NCBI GenBank assembly: GCA_029204225.1 | Contig: CM055113.1 | Location: forward strand, 20,917,798-20,981,797 | DNA from: Diphasiastrum complanatum | Taxonomy: Eukaryota; Streptophyta; Lycopodiopsida; Lycopodiales; Lycopodiaceae | Length of the DNA stretch: 64,000 bases | Reading direction: 5' to 3' | Shown: piece by piece, positions 12,048-22,084 of the stretch | Layout of the letters: each line of letters opens with the position of its first letter | Numbering within the stretch: the first letter of the stretch is position 1 | Notes under the pieces: generated by a model | The model's input: only the letters and a program-made list of their open reading frames with translations | What the model was told of the DNA's origin: nothing | Databases searched by the model: none | Made by a program: the position numbers and the translations under genes

Positions 12048-12639
12048 AAGTACAAGTGGCAATGATGATGATCAATGAACACATCCAAAATAGCAATTTT
12101 TTGAGTATTTGATCAAATCTTGTGAGTGCGAGCTAGAAGTGAGTGGTAGCATCAATATTTTTGGATCAAATTGAGTTTTTGGCTGCAAGTGTACTGTTCA
12201 CATGTGTGAGTCTACACTGGACTTGTTTGAGAAGAGCCTAACTTTGAATTTGTCTAAAATTTCACACACATCCATTTTTCAAGTTTTTTGGTGCATTATT
12301 GAGATCTAGATTCATAGTTTTCAAATCTATAATTAGATCTTGTAATGATTCATTGTGGTGAACGTTTTGAAGCTTAGATCAGGCCCCAAAAAAATTGATT
12401 TATCAGATCTTGATACGGAGTGAAAATTTCTAGGGATTTGATTGCCAAAAATCATAGATCTAGGGAGTGATTTGCCAGAGTTTGGTGTTGATATCATTGT
12501 ACCATCATCCAAGCTTTGTGCTAGTTTGATTGGGCCGAGACTAGAAGCACTTTGAGTGCTAGAAGTCTACCTTGGATCATTCCATATCCAAGGAGCTAGC
12601 ATTCGGCCTTCCAGAATCCATTTTAAAGTGTGGCAAGCT

Positions 12640-13620
12640 TTGTGAGCTTGTGGTCTTTCCAAGACACATAAGCAACCATTCAAGAGATCTTTGACAAGAT
12701 CTACCTCTCCTCTTGATCTTATACACTTGGATGTGCATTCATTTTCACATGATTCTAATGGTGGTGCTTTGATGTATGTTACATTCATAGATGATTGTAC
12801 ATGAACACTTGGATCTATTTATTGCCTATGAAAAGCTTAGTGTATGATTCCTTTGTAAAGTTTAAATCTCTTGTTGATAAGCAACTTAATGCTAGCATCA
12901 AAGTGTTAAGATGGGATTATGGAGGAGAGTGCATCTCCAATAGCATGAGAGATTTTTGTGAATCTAATGGCATAAAGTGAGAGTTTACATGCACTTACAC
13001 CCCCCAACAAAATGGGGTGGCTGAGAGGAAAAATAGATCTTTATGTGAATGTGCTAAAGGTATTAGACTTGATGCCTCTCTACCCATTTCTTTTTGGGGA
13101 GAAGCTATTACATGTGAAAAATTTTTATGTAATAGGCTTCCTAATAGTGCCATTGGTGGAATCACACCATATGAAGATTTGTATGGCAAAAAGCCAAATT
13201 TAAAAGATTTGAAAGTTTTTGGATGTATTTGTTATGTCCATATTCCTTTAGAAGCACGAAAGAAAGAAGATCCTACTTTATTTAAAAGAACTTTTGTTGA
13301 CTATAGTGATTGTAGCAAGGGATATAGGATTTATGATCCTATCTCTAAGAAGGTTAAAGTAAGTAGAGATGTACTCTTTGATGAATCCCATCATGCTAAG
13401 GTGAATGAGAGCTCATCTCAATCACATGTTGTCAAGATCTTGCAAAGTCCTAGGAGGAGCTTCAAGGAGATGAAGACTTTGAGGATCTTGCTCAAGATCC
13501 GAGAAGGCCAAGAAGGTCTACAATGCACAAGGCTGATTTATCAAGGCTCACCTACATTGAGAAGGGCAAGCGAAGGGAAGACATTCATCCTATAACTTCC
13601 TACACTTTCTTGACTATTAT
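12640..13620 (+). pseudogene. Copia integrase
   Basis: Blocks in order: CGLSKTHKQPFKRS (pre-integrase end), LDLIHLDVHSF, YVTFIDDCT, then FVKFKSLVDKQLNASIKVLR, WDYGGECISNSMRDFCESNGIK, YTPQQNGVAERKNRSL, SFWGEAITCEKFLCNRLPN, and KVFGCICYVHIP. The DDE-type residues are visible as the Asp of HLDV, the Asp of FIDD and the Glu of GVAERKN. The longest intact frame is 13017-13595 (192 aa), starting within the GVAERKN block. Upstream, frame shifts near 12655 and 12800 and a stop after NGIK break it. It ends at about 13620, where a copia gag in the opposite orientation begins. The family is close to the copia at 19249-20430. Confidence 0.85.
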
Positions 13621-13630
13621 ACCATCTTTG

Positions 13631-14072
13631 CTACTTGACGTGTCCAACACTTTCTCCAACCGCAATAAGTTGTCCTCTCAAATCTTTCACTCGAGTAAAA
13701 TAGTCCGTTATTGATTCACCTGTACCCATCTTCAATGTGTGTAGCTTATTAGTTAAGAACAAGATTCGTGACTGATTTACCGTCTCATACAAGTTCTTCA
13801 CTATATCCCAAGTCTCCTTGGGTCCAGCAACATCTCTAATGTGAGGAATGATCATATCTCTAACGGACAAGTTGATAATATGATGAGCTTTTCTTCCACG
13901 TCTCTGATACTCCCACAACTCTCTGTCAATATAAGGAGGTACCTCCACCTGTGACAATTTCCCAATATTCTTGATCTTGGAGAATATTCTGCATCTTGAA
14001 CTTCCAGAGACTATAGTTCGTTTTGTCTAGCTTGCTAGACTTCGGCAACACAGTGTCGTTCAATCCTGCCAT
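13631..14072 (-). pseudogene. Copia gag, 5' half
   Basis: From the ATG at 14072 the minus strand reads MAGLNDTVLPKSSKLDKTNY, then SLWKFKMQNILQDQEYWEIV. After a frame change the long frame (13957-13631) reads LWEYQRRGRKAHHIINLSVR, then AGPKETWDIVKNLYE, ILFLTNKLHTLKM and YFTRVKDLRGQLI. This is a copia gag of a different family from the 21 kb element. It is cut at 13631, back-to-back with a plus-strand integrase. No zinc knuckle remains. Confidence 0.8.
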
Positions 14073-14301
14073 TATGATTTTTTTTATAGTCTGATTTTTC
14101 AGCAATCAGTATCTCTTTAAATTTTATCAATATTTCCTTTAGAAATCAGTAGTCAAAATCCAGCAAAATTTTGAAAACAGCAGCAATATGTAGCTATCAG
14201 GTCCTGAAATAGGTTTGAATTTGATCTTTCAGCGACCTGCCTGTTTCCAGCGATCAGAAATTACAGTAAACAACGACCTATCAGTGACCTGCCTGTCGTT
14301 T

Positions 14302-14508
14302 CTAATCTGTTTCCGTTCTGATCTGTTTCCAATAACCAATAGCATCATAACCAATATGCATTTTGCTTCCCAAAGGATCAAAGCAGCTATAGCCCTTCAC
14401 ACGATCATCATATCCTAAGAAGACACACTTCACAACTTTTACATCAAGGTTGCACCTCTCTTCCTTAGGAATGAATACAAAGGTTGTGGAGGCATACATT
14501 TCCCACAT
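14302..14508 (-). pseudogene. Copia integrase C-terminal fragment
   Basis: The minus strand reads TTFVFIPKEERCNLDVKVVK, then CVFLGYDDRVKGYSCFDP, a copia integrase end block (KCxFLGYxxxxKGYRCxDP). It lies upstream of a gag that should precede it, so it is a displaced fragment. Confidence 0.75.
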
Positions 14509-15110
14509 GATTCAATTACCTTCTATATAGTGTCAATTTTTGAATTTTTGTACATGTATATATGCAATAAGGCCTAAATACATGCTAAGGCCTATTGCAA
14601 CTTTAAAATTTTATTTTATTAGAATAGTTGTATTGTTTCAGCACGACTTGTAGTTGTTGCCAACTTCTTTTTAGCTATTGGTAAACGTCATACTAGCTTT
14701 TGCACACCTCTATATAGAGAGCGACATGGGCTCGTTGTACTTACACAGATGATTGATCATCAATAGAGAAGAGAGAAGCGTTTTGCTAAGCCTTGGCTAT
14801 TGCTCTTCTTTGCCTATTGCAGCATCACATCTTATTGTTGAACCAACACACTTTGAGTATCGACGTAACTAACTTTGGAGACTGATTGTTTGTGGCACAA
14901 TACATCAATTAGTACTGAATTTCAGTTTCATACTTGGATTTATAGGCTAACATCTGAACAGCAGGGAATAAATCCGAAGCTGTTAAGCATTCACATAACC
15001 AAAACTTGGCTTTCACTTTATGAACGAGTATATGAACTCAGATAAAAAAACTTGTCTGTCACTCTAGGTTGTTTTCTAATCAGTGATAGAGAACTACTTC
15101 ATTCTGAAAC
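14490..15110 (+). repeat. LTR-like repeat, inverted copy at 40.6 kb
   Basis: It matches the reverse complement of about 40620-41240 over about 600 bp with many substitutions. Shared blocks include GCAATAAGGCCTAAATACATG, CTCTATATAGAG and GTTTGTGGCACAATACATC. A TATA-like CTATATAG at about 14709 followed by an AGAGAAGAGAGAAGCG stretch suggests a promoter reading plus. Ends are not certain: TGTCAATTTTTG at about 14537 may be the LTR start. Confidence 0.65.
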
Positions 15111-15371
15111 CTTGACCAAATCATGTCACATTGGTATTACTAGATGCCAATTGAAACCAATATATGTGGATAAGTAGCCTTTTTATTGTGGTATTCAACT
15201 CTGAATATTACACACCTTACCTCTCTATTATCCATTCTACACTTATCCACCAAAAGAGGAGATCACCCAAAAGAGGAGATTTATCTTTCTCTGAGGGAGC
15301 AATATACCTTTTATACTACTCATTTTCACCAATATAGTGGAAGTCTATAACGACTAGGCTACCACATAACT

Positions 15372-15389
15372 TGGCACTGTTGCCAGGGA
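15372..15389 (+). promoter_or_regulatory. Ty3/gypsy primer-binding site
   Basis: TGGCACTGTTGCCAGGGA differs at only a few positions from the TGGCGCCGTTGCCGGGGA type used by many plant gypsy elements. A gypsy gag follows at 15850 on the same strand. Confidence 0.65.
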
Positions 15390-15849
15390 GACAAATCTCG
15401 TCTTTTGTAATTTTTAAGTGTACCAAGTCTTCTATGAATCTTTGTTCATGTAATATATGCGCAAGGATCAATCAGACGTAACCATTGAACAAAAACGTGT
15501 AGAACAGGAAAAGTGGTTAGAAGCTTATAGGAAAGCCTGAGATCAGTATCTTTAAAGTTTGTAAAATTTGCCTATGAGAGCAGATTAAGCCCTCAAGCAT
15601 TTGATAACCTTTATAATGCCTCTGTATCATTTTTAAATTCCTTTGAGGAGAAGCTTGCTAATTCGCCATATCCTTCAAATACATCAAAATCTACATCTTT
15701 AGAACACGGTTCTAAGTCTAGTTCTGAAACTAGAGTCTAAACTGAACCCTAATCCACCATCTGAATCTAATCCACACCTTCCAAATCTAGTTCTGATTTA
15801 GAGCCTGTTGACTTGCCACCTAATAATATGGCTAACCCACCACCACCCA

Positions 15850-16400
15850 CATCCAGTAAGATCATATATGATTTTCAAAGGATCATCTGAAGATGTGGAT
15901 AGTTATTTGTCTCAGTTTGAATCTATCATGATAGCCAATAAGGAACACACGGATGAGGACAAGGTACAGATATTATCTCAAGTCTACTGCGGAAGCAGGA
16001 GAGGATCTGGTATAGTTAGTTAGTTTCAGAAACAATTAACACCTGATAGACCTTGAAGGCAGCATTTCTAAAATAGTTTAGAGAAATATGATACTCAACT
16101 AGACTGTTAGCCCGATTAAATTCTGTAGAAAAGAAGCCAAAAGAATCACTTAGGAACTATACTCGTAGAGTCAAAAACTTGATAGGAAAATTATGAGCAC
16201 AGTATCTTGTGCCGAATGGTTTCTTGGCGGACTACCCAAGAAGATGGAAAGATATTGTCGTCAAGGACTTATGACTTCATTAGAAGATGTCATAGCATCT
16301 GCAGAAAACTATGAAACCTTCAAAATCTCTAGGAGAAGGAGGAATGATAGTGTACGAGAGAGAGAAATAACAATAAAGTTATTAAAATATCATTTTCTAA
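15850..16400 (+). pseudogene. Ty3/gypsy gag fragment
   Basis: The plus strand reads IFKGSSEDVDSYLSQFESIM, then ANKEHTDEDKVQIL, followed by stops and frame changes, then AEWFLGGLPKKMERYCRQGL and TSLEDVIASAENYE. These fit the start and end of the retrotransposon gag domain (DVxxYLxxFE...KVxxL and FxxGLPxxxxxxLxxxxxxTLxEAIxxA). The usual zinc knuckle and protease are absent. The frame ends just before an LTR at 16460. Confidence 0.65.
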
Positions 16401-16459
16401 CTTCTTTACGCATCTGCCCACACTACTTTCCATGAAAATTAATGTATCTTACTTTAGTC

Positions 16460-17289
16460 TGTTGGGGGTATTCCCAACACAGAGAAATAAATAAAGTTAG
16501 TTCATAAAAGTGTTGCAATGGCATGGCTTCTTGCGCATATAAGCCCATGGCCCAATGAGCACGCAAGTTAAATTTAAATAGAAATAATAGACTTGGGCCC
16601 TTTCGTAATTAAAATAAAAATTGGAGGCCCAAAGTCAAGTTTAGAACTTAGAGTCTAACTTTTAAAGTCTTGTGATTTCTAGTGTACTTTTTGTGGACCC
16701 TTGGATCAAGTTGGGTCCAAAATGAATGGATAGGGTCAATGTGAATATAAGCCAATAGGTTTTTGGGGCAAGGGCCTTCCCCTTTTAATAAAAAGGCACC
16801 ATTTGTACATTATTTGCATGCTTAATGAGAAGGAGGAAACTCTACCATTTTGGAGAGAAGCATCCTCATTTGCTATTCACTACTTGCTAATGCTCTTTGT
16901 GTGTTTGCTTTTGCTTTCTAGCTTACATGTTTTTGGTTTCAATTGTTAATGTTTTGCCATAAGCATGCACAATGAGCAAATGAGCTAACCTCCCCTCTCA
17001 CTCTCTTTCTCTCCCTCTTGCTCTACTTCTAACCTCCACCCTCACTCCTTCCCCCTCTTCTCCCCTCTATCTCTTCTACTCTTCTCTTCACATTCTCTCT
17101 AAAATGACGTGGAATGTTAGTTAGTGGTGTAGAGTTAATGGTGGGTAGTGTTAGTGGTGAGTAGAGTTAAGGGAGGAAGTAGAGAAGTATCTAAAAGTTG
17201 CATCTTTACATAGTTAGGCACCTATCCAGCATTCTAACCCGTGTTGATAGGCAGAAGGGCTACTACTACAAAAAATCTACGTCCCTACA
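16460..17289 (+). repeat. Gypsy-type LTR, about 830 bp
   Basis: It starts TGTTGGGGGTATTCCCAACA and ends ...GTCCCTACA, directly followed by the gypsy PBS at 17291. A pyrimidine-rich stretch lies at 17000-17100. Its first 42 bp recur in inverted orientation at 18064-18105, on the other side of a CACTA fragment. Confidence 0.6.
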
Positions 17290-17290
17290 A

Positions 17291-17308
17291 TGGCGTCGTT
17301 GCCAGGGA
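17291..17308 (+). promoter_or_regulatory. Ty3/gypsy primer-binding site
   Basis: TGGCGTCGTTGCCAGGGA, two changes from the common plant gypsy PBS TGGCGCCGTTGCCGGGGA, at the correct place after an LTR end ACA. Confidence 0.75.
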
Positions 17309-17449
17309 TAGGTTCTCACTAACTAATATAGCTGCATTTTAGCTATTTCTTGCTTTTTAGAGTAGTTTTAAGTGGATTTTGGGGTAGGAAGAGTTAGTTT
17401 TCTGTATTTTCTTATGTTTGGATAGTTCCCAACTAGCGGAGGAGGTGTG

Positions 17450-18063
17450 AGAGGGTAGATCACACTAAGTTGTTTAGCACATTAAAAATATTGAAATAGC
17501 ATATATTTATACAACTGTTTAAAAGGATACACAAACCTAATCATCGATGATAAATTGTAAAGCATATTTCGTACGTCATCATTGAAACAACCTCAAATAG
17601 AAAGAGGAAGTATGAATTGTAACATCTTATGCCAATCATGTGATTTCAATATGCCTAATTTACCATCTTTGGTAAATGATTTGCTTAAAGAATGTGCATA
17701 GCTTGTTGTAGTTTTCATTTGTTTAATGACGTGTTTACCATGCGAGAGTTGCTCTTTTGTAAGACTCCATGGCACGCTAGGTAGAATCTCATCTCCACCT
17801 TCATTGTATTGAATCCAATAGGGTCTTTTCACGTCAGCTGCTCGTAGATCTTTACGAGCTGCTGAGTTGTCTTGTATGCCAATGATGTGGTTCCATAGTG
17901 ATTCATTGACATTTTTAAATATGTGCATAGGATCCAAGAGATGATTAATCAACAAAGCCCTCCAATAGGGTAATTTATAAAAAATAGACAATTGTTCCAT
18001 ACCATCAATTGATTCATTCCATGAAGAATTAATATCATGATGTTTAAGCCATTCATCATGCCA
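17450..18063 (-). pseudogene. CACTA (En/Spm) TNP2 transposase fragment
   Basis: The minus-strand frame encodes LPYWRALLINHLLDPMHIFK, then NVNESLWNHIIGI, TKEQLSHGKHVIKQ, and GILKSHDWHKMLQFILPLSI. This is the conserved TNP2 series LPYWxxLLVRHxLDVMHIEKN, then K(S/T)HDxHVLxQxLLPVAI, seen in plant CACTA transposases. Only this part is present, with no CACTA terminal repeats found nearby. It is fused in frame with a copia RNase H (see 17593-19005). A second copy lies at 33317-33930 on the plus strand and starts at the same base (TGGCATGATGAATGG). Confidence 0.85.
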
Positions 18064-19005
18064 ACTAACTTTAGTTATTTCTCTATGTTGGAAATACCCC
18101 CAACAGGACTTGTTGAAGGAACTTTTGCTCAAAGGTTTGGTGAGCATATCTGCAATGCAAGATGATGTGTCGATGTGCTCCAATTTGATTTCATCTCCAA
18201 TGAGCTTCTTTCTCATGAAGTGATGTGCAACTTCGATATGCTTGCTCCTTGCATGGAATATTGGGTTGTTGGCAAGGGCTTGAGCTAAAATGTTGTCACA
18301 CATGATCATAGGTATATTTTCTTCCATGATTATCTTTAGCTCCACTAGTAACTTCTTGATCCAAAGCACTTCCTTTGTTGTTGTAGTGAGCGCCTTGTAC
18401 TCAGCTTCACATGATGAGAGTGATACAGTATCTTGCTTTTTGGAAAGCCAAGATATCAAGTTTCCTCCAAGATATATGACATAAGCACTTGTAGATTTCC
18501 GATTTGCTTTATCACTTGCAAAATCCGAGTCTGAATAACCAATAATAGAAAGATCTTCACTTTCATATAATAAACCAAAATCAAAAGTTGAAGATATATA
18601 TCTAAGCACTCTCTTGGCCTTTTTACAATGATAAATTGAAGGATTTTGGATAGCCTGGCTCAACTTATGAACTCTAAAGCTTATGTCAGGTCTAGTTATT
18701 GTGAGCCAAATTAAGGAGCCTATAAGACTTCTAAAAAGTGTGATGTCCTCGAAGGATCTTTCATCACCTTTGTTAGAGTCCTTTACATTTTGCTCCATAG
18801 GTGTTTCTATACTCTTACAATTCAACATATTGAACTTTTTTAACATTGAAAGAGCATACTTAGATTGACATATGAAAGCTTTATGTTTGAAAAAGTCAAT
18901 CTCTAATCCTAGAGTATAGTGTATTTTTTCAAGATCTTGTATCTTGAACTCTTTTCCAAGTGCAATCTTGGTTTCCTCAACTAACTTGATACAACTTCCT
19001 GTCAA
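17593..19005 (-). CDS. Chimeric frame: copia RT/RNase H + CACTA TNP2
   Basis: A 470-codon open frame. The N-terminal part continues the copia reverse transcriptase just after YVDD: TGSCIKLVEETKIALGKEFK, YTLGLEIDF, YALSMLKKFNMLNCKSIETP. RNase H follows with RSLIGSLIWLTITRPDISF, GYSDSDFASDKANRKSTSAY, SWLSKKQDTVSLSSCEAEYK, ARSKHIEVAHHFMRKKL and CIADMLTKPLSKSSF. RNase H Asp residues are visible in GYSDSD and the Glu in CEAEY. After about residue 305 the frame passes through a 42-bp LTR start and into TNP2 sequence. It is open to the end, but the RT upstream is broken, so a product is doubtful. Confidence 0.75.
   Translation of the reverse strand: MTGSCIKLVEETKIALGKEFKIQDLEKIHYTLGLEIDFFKHKAFICQSKYALSMLKKFNMLNCKSIETPMEQNVKDSNKGDERSFEDITLFRSLIGSLIWLTITRPDISFRVHKLSQAIQNPSIYHCKKAKRVLRYISSTFDFGLLYESEDLSIIGYSDSDFASDKANRKSTSAYVIYLGGNLISWLSKKQDTVSLSSCEAEYKALTTTTKEVLWIKKLLVELKIIMEENIPMIMCDNILAQALANNPIFHARSKHIEVAHHFMRKKLIGDEIKLEHIDTSSCIADMLTKPLSKSSFNKSCWGYFQHREITKVSWHDEWLKHHDINSSWNESIDGMEQLSIFYKLPYWRALLINHLLDPMHIFKNVNESLWNHIIGIQDNSAARKDLRAADVKRPYWIQYNEGGDEILPSVPWSLTKEQLSHGKHVIKQMKTTTSYAHSLSKSFTKDGKLGILKSHDWHKMLQFILPLSI
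18064..18105 (-). repeat. LTR-start fragment, 42 bp
   Basis: The minus strand begins TGTTGGGGGTATTTCCAACA and matches the first 42 bp of the LTR at 16460 with a few changes. It joins copia RNase H on one side to CACTA TNP2 on the other, marking a recombination or deletion junction. Confidence 0.75.
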
Positions 19006-19248
19006 AATGATATCATCAACATAAATAAGAAGGATGACAATATCTTTATCAAAAAACTTGACATATAAGGAAGGATCATAGTTACTCAGATTAAATCCTA
19101 GTGACTCAAGAAAGGTATTAAGTCAAGAATACCAGAGCAAGCAAACTTTTTCCTCATCATGGATGAACCCAATAGGTTGATCCATATAGATCTCTTCTTC
19201 TAGGTAGCCATTTAGAAATGCATTAGAAACATCTAGTTGAAGAATTTG
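19005..19248 (-). pseudogene. Copia RT middle part with deletion
   Basis: The minus strand reads [20 protein letters not shown], then [16 protein letters not shown], then jumps to WYS, a stop, FLESLGFNLSNYDPSLYVKF and ILLIYVDDIILTG. The KALYGLKQSPRAWY block expected between CLL and FLESLGF is missing apart from WYS. YVDD is intact. Confidence 0.8.
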
Positions 19249-20430
19249 CTAATTGAAAAAACAAGCAAGAGAAATTATGATTCTAATTGACACCATCTTT
19301 GCAACTGGGGCAAAGGTCTCCTCATAATCAAGTCCATATATTTGAGCAAATCCTTTAGCACAAAGCCTAGCCTTGTACTTGTTGATTGTGCCATCTTGAT
19401 TATACTTGACTCGAATGGTATGCTTGTTGGATGGAAGATCCACAAGTTCCCATGTATTATTGGCCATCAAAGCATCATATTCTTCCTTCATGGAAAGGTA
19501 CCATTCCTTTGAGTTGATAGCATCATATACATCCTTCGGCTCCTCATGAGAAATAAAATAGGCACAATTAGTGGAGTTGATTTCCACTTGCTTTCCTCTA
19601 TCTTCATAGGTAAGCCTTCTAGGCTCGGATCTTTCTCTTTGAGATCTCCTTGGTGAAAGAATTCGAGGTGACTCCTCCTCAAATCTCAGCCCCATCTCTC
19701 CATGATAATCTTCAAGGGTGATGATTGGAGTATCTTTGTGAGAATCTTTGAACTCGGCCTTCTCAAGAATGTATTCTTGATCTTCATGGAATATCACATC
19801 TCTACTCTCAATTGTAGTTGAGGTAGATGGAACATAGATCCTGTAAGCTTTCTTGTTGGATGCATATCCAACCGCGATCCCTTTAACAGAATTAGGATCA
19901 TCTCTTTTCCTTGTTTCCAAGGGCATATTAACAAAGCAAGTACAACCAAAAACTCTAAGGTGATCTACCTTAGGTTTTTTCTTAAACAAGACTTCAAAAG
20001 GTGTTTTTCCAGCAAGAGCATTGTGAGGTAATCTATTGCATAAATAGTTTGCACAATTTATAGCTTCACCCCAATAATCAATAGGCAAAGAAGCTGCTAC
20101 CCGAATTGCTTTAGCACATTCACATAAAGATCTGTTTTTCCTCTCAACTACTCCATTTTGAGATGGAGAATAGGCACAAGAAAATTCTCTCTTTATTCCT
20201 TCACCTTCACAATAATTATGAAACTTGTTGGAGATATATTCACCTCCTCCATCGCATCTTAAAGCTTTGACTTTGCAAGAAAACTGTTTTTCTACATAAG
20301 CTTTGAAGATAAGGAAGTGATCAAAAACTGTAGCCTTTGAAGAAAGTAGATACAACCAAGTGTATCTAGTAAAGTCAGGTGACAAAACATGTTGCACCAC
20401 CAATACTTTTAGAAGAGGAAAAATGTACAT
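19249..20430 (-). pseudogene. Copia integrase and RT N-terminus
   Basis: A 393-codon frame, out of frame with the preceding gag-protease by a shift near 20400 (GGATCFVT | DFTRYTW). It encodes the integrase core: WLYLLSSKATVFDHFLIFKA, LRCDGGGEYISNKF, SPSQNGVVERKNRSL, DYWGEAINCANYLCNRLP, FGCTCFVNMPLETRKR, AYRIYVPST and SRDVIFHED. RT then begins with DAINSKEWYLSMKEEYDALM, NTWELVDLP, NKYKARLCAKGFAQIYGLDY, EETFAPVAKM. The catalytic Glu is in VVERKN. The first frame residues, before DFTRYTW, are out of frame and not native. Confidence 0.85.
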
Positions 20431-21970
20431 TTGAATGTATGAGTTCCAATGGATAAGTAGTCTTTATAAAAGACTTCTGATATGGCTTTCTGTGTGACTT
20501 TGCAATGGCACAAGCCTCACAAGGCTTGAAATCTTTTGAAAGAGATTTTGGAAGACCAACAGCCTTCTCCTTCTTAACCATAGAAGACATAGATGTAAAG
20601 TTAGGATGTCCCAACCTTCTATGCCACAGCTCCTCCTTAGATAACAAAACAACTTCACAAAGGTTTGCATTCTCATAAGAATTCAACTTAAAAATTCCAC
20701 CACATCTAGTTCCATCAGCAAGGATCTCATCTTTTCTCTTGATAAAACAAGTATTGGAGTTGAACTTTACATCACAACCATTATCAAGCAACTTTCTCAC
20801 ACTAATTAAGTTATTTGTAAGTTTTGGAATGAAAAGGACATTAGAAAGTGCAAGAACTTTTGAAGAAGCAAGTTTCAATGGAATGTTGCCAATTCCTTCT
20901 ATTGGACACTCATGATCATTAGATGTGTAAATAAATCTCTTGAGTCCTTTGAAAGGTAAGATTGAGTCAAATGACTCTTTTGAACATCACATATGTGAAG
21001 AGGCTCCACTGTCTATGTACCAAGTTCCATCTTTCTTGAAAGGTGATGAAGAAAAACTGGACACCATAAGTGATCCTTCTCCATCACTTGCAACAGAATC
21101 TTCTTCAATCTCTTTGGAGAGATTAGCATGCTTGAGTTGGTTTTTCTTCTTGAAGCAATTAGAGACATAGTGCACCTTCTTGCCACAAAAGAAGCACTTC
21201 ACTTTCTTCTTCTTGGTTTTTGAGTTAGAGGGATGAGATGTTTCATCCTCTTCACCGTCTTGATCTCGATCTTTGGCTTTGTCTTTGTTGTATGCCTGAG
21301 AGAATTGGTTCTTACTCGTTCCTTTCTGCTTGCCTTTGACAAAGAGGGCTTTGTCACTTCCACCATATTCAAGTTTGTTCATCTTGGAGAGTTTATAGCT
21401 TTGTCTAGATTCTTCAGAAATAAGAATTCCTTGGAGAGTTTCTAGATTAGGTAACTCCTCCTTAATAGCAAAAGACTGAACAAGATTATCATAGTCATCT
21501 CTCAAGCCATTCAGTATGACTTGAACTAGCTCAACTTGGTTAATGGTAACACCAACACATGAAAGCTCTCTATGTAAATCTTTAACTCTCAGAACATAGT
21601 TAGATGCACTCTCTTCACTTCTTTGGAAACTTTGGAAAATCTTATTCCTAAGAGTGAGTATTCTAGAAGTATTCTTTGCTTTATAGATGGTCTTTAGTGC
21701 ATCCCAAGCTTCTTTGGCTATAGTGCAAGATCCTATCTCTCTCAAAATTTCATTAGATACATTCATCTTAATGAAATGTAGAGCCATTCTAGCTCTCTTC
21801 TTATATTTAGGAATTTCAACCTGTGCTTGAGGCTCCTCCTCAACACCAAGCACAATATCCATAACATCCTGGAGAATCAAAACAGACTCCATTCTTAACT
21901 TCCAAATTGAGTAATTAGAAGTGTTTACTCTTTTACTGGCTTCTAGAAGATATCCTCCCTGAGATGCCAT
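20375..21970 (-). pseudogene. Copia gag-protease-pre-integrase, one stop
   Basis: From the ATG at 21970: MASQGGYLLEASKRVNTSNY, WKLRMESVLILQDVMDIV, AKEAWDALKTIYKAKNTSRI, LRVKDLHRELSCVGV, VILNGLRDDYDNLVQSFAIK (UBN2 gag), then a zinc knuckle CFFCGKKVHYVSNC (CX2CX4HX4C) and the aspartic protease motif WYIDSGASSHM. A single TGA at 20987-20989 follows, after which the same frame continues CSKESFDSILPFKGLKRF, HECPIEGIG, LSNVLFIPKLTNNLISVRKL, then LWHRRLGHPNF (pre-integrase His block) and FKPCEACAIAKSH. A usable upstream ATG at 21988 adds six residues. Confidence 0.85.
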
Positions 21971-22084
21971 TACATTTCTTAATCCCACACCTCGGGTTTA
22001 TTGGGTATCATGCATGCTTTTTATTAACTAAAATGCAACTGGAGAGCGGGTCAAACATCTATAATCCGAATGCAGTGCAGCCCT

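Larger units (their letters stand above)
18106..21970 (-). mobile_element. Near-complete Ty1/copia, LTRs missing
   Basis: The minus strand carries gag, protease, integrase, RT and RNase H in copia order over 3.87 kb. Lesions seen: one in-frame TGA (20987-20989), a frame shift near 20400, a stop and frame change near 19250, and a deletion in RT removing the ALYGLKQ block near 19120. There is no PBS or 5' LTR: the gag start lies about 110 bp from a plus-strand gypsy gag. At the 3' side it ends in a 42-bp LTR fragment. It is one of the least decayed copia coding regions in the window. Confidence 0.85.
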
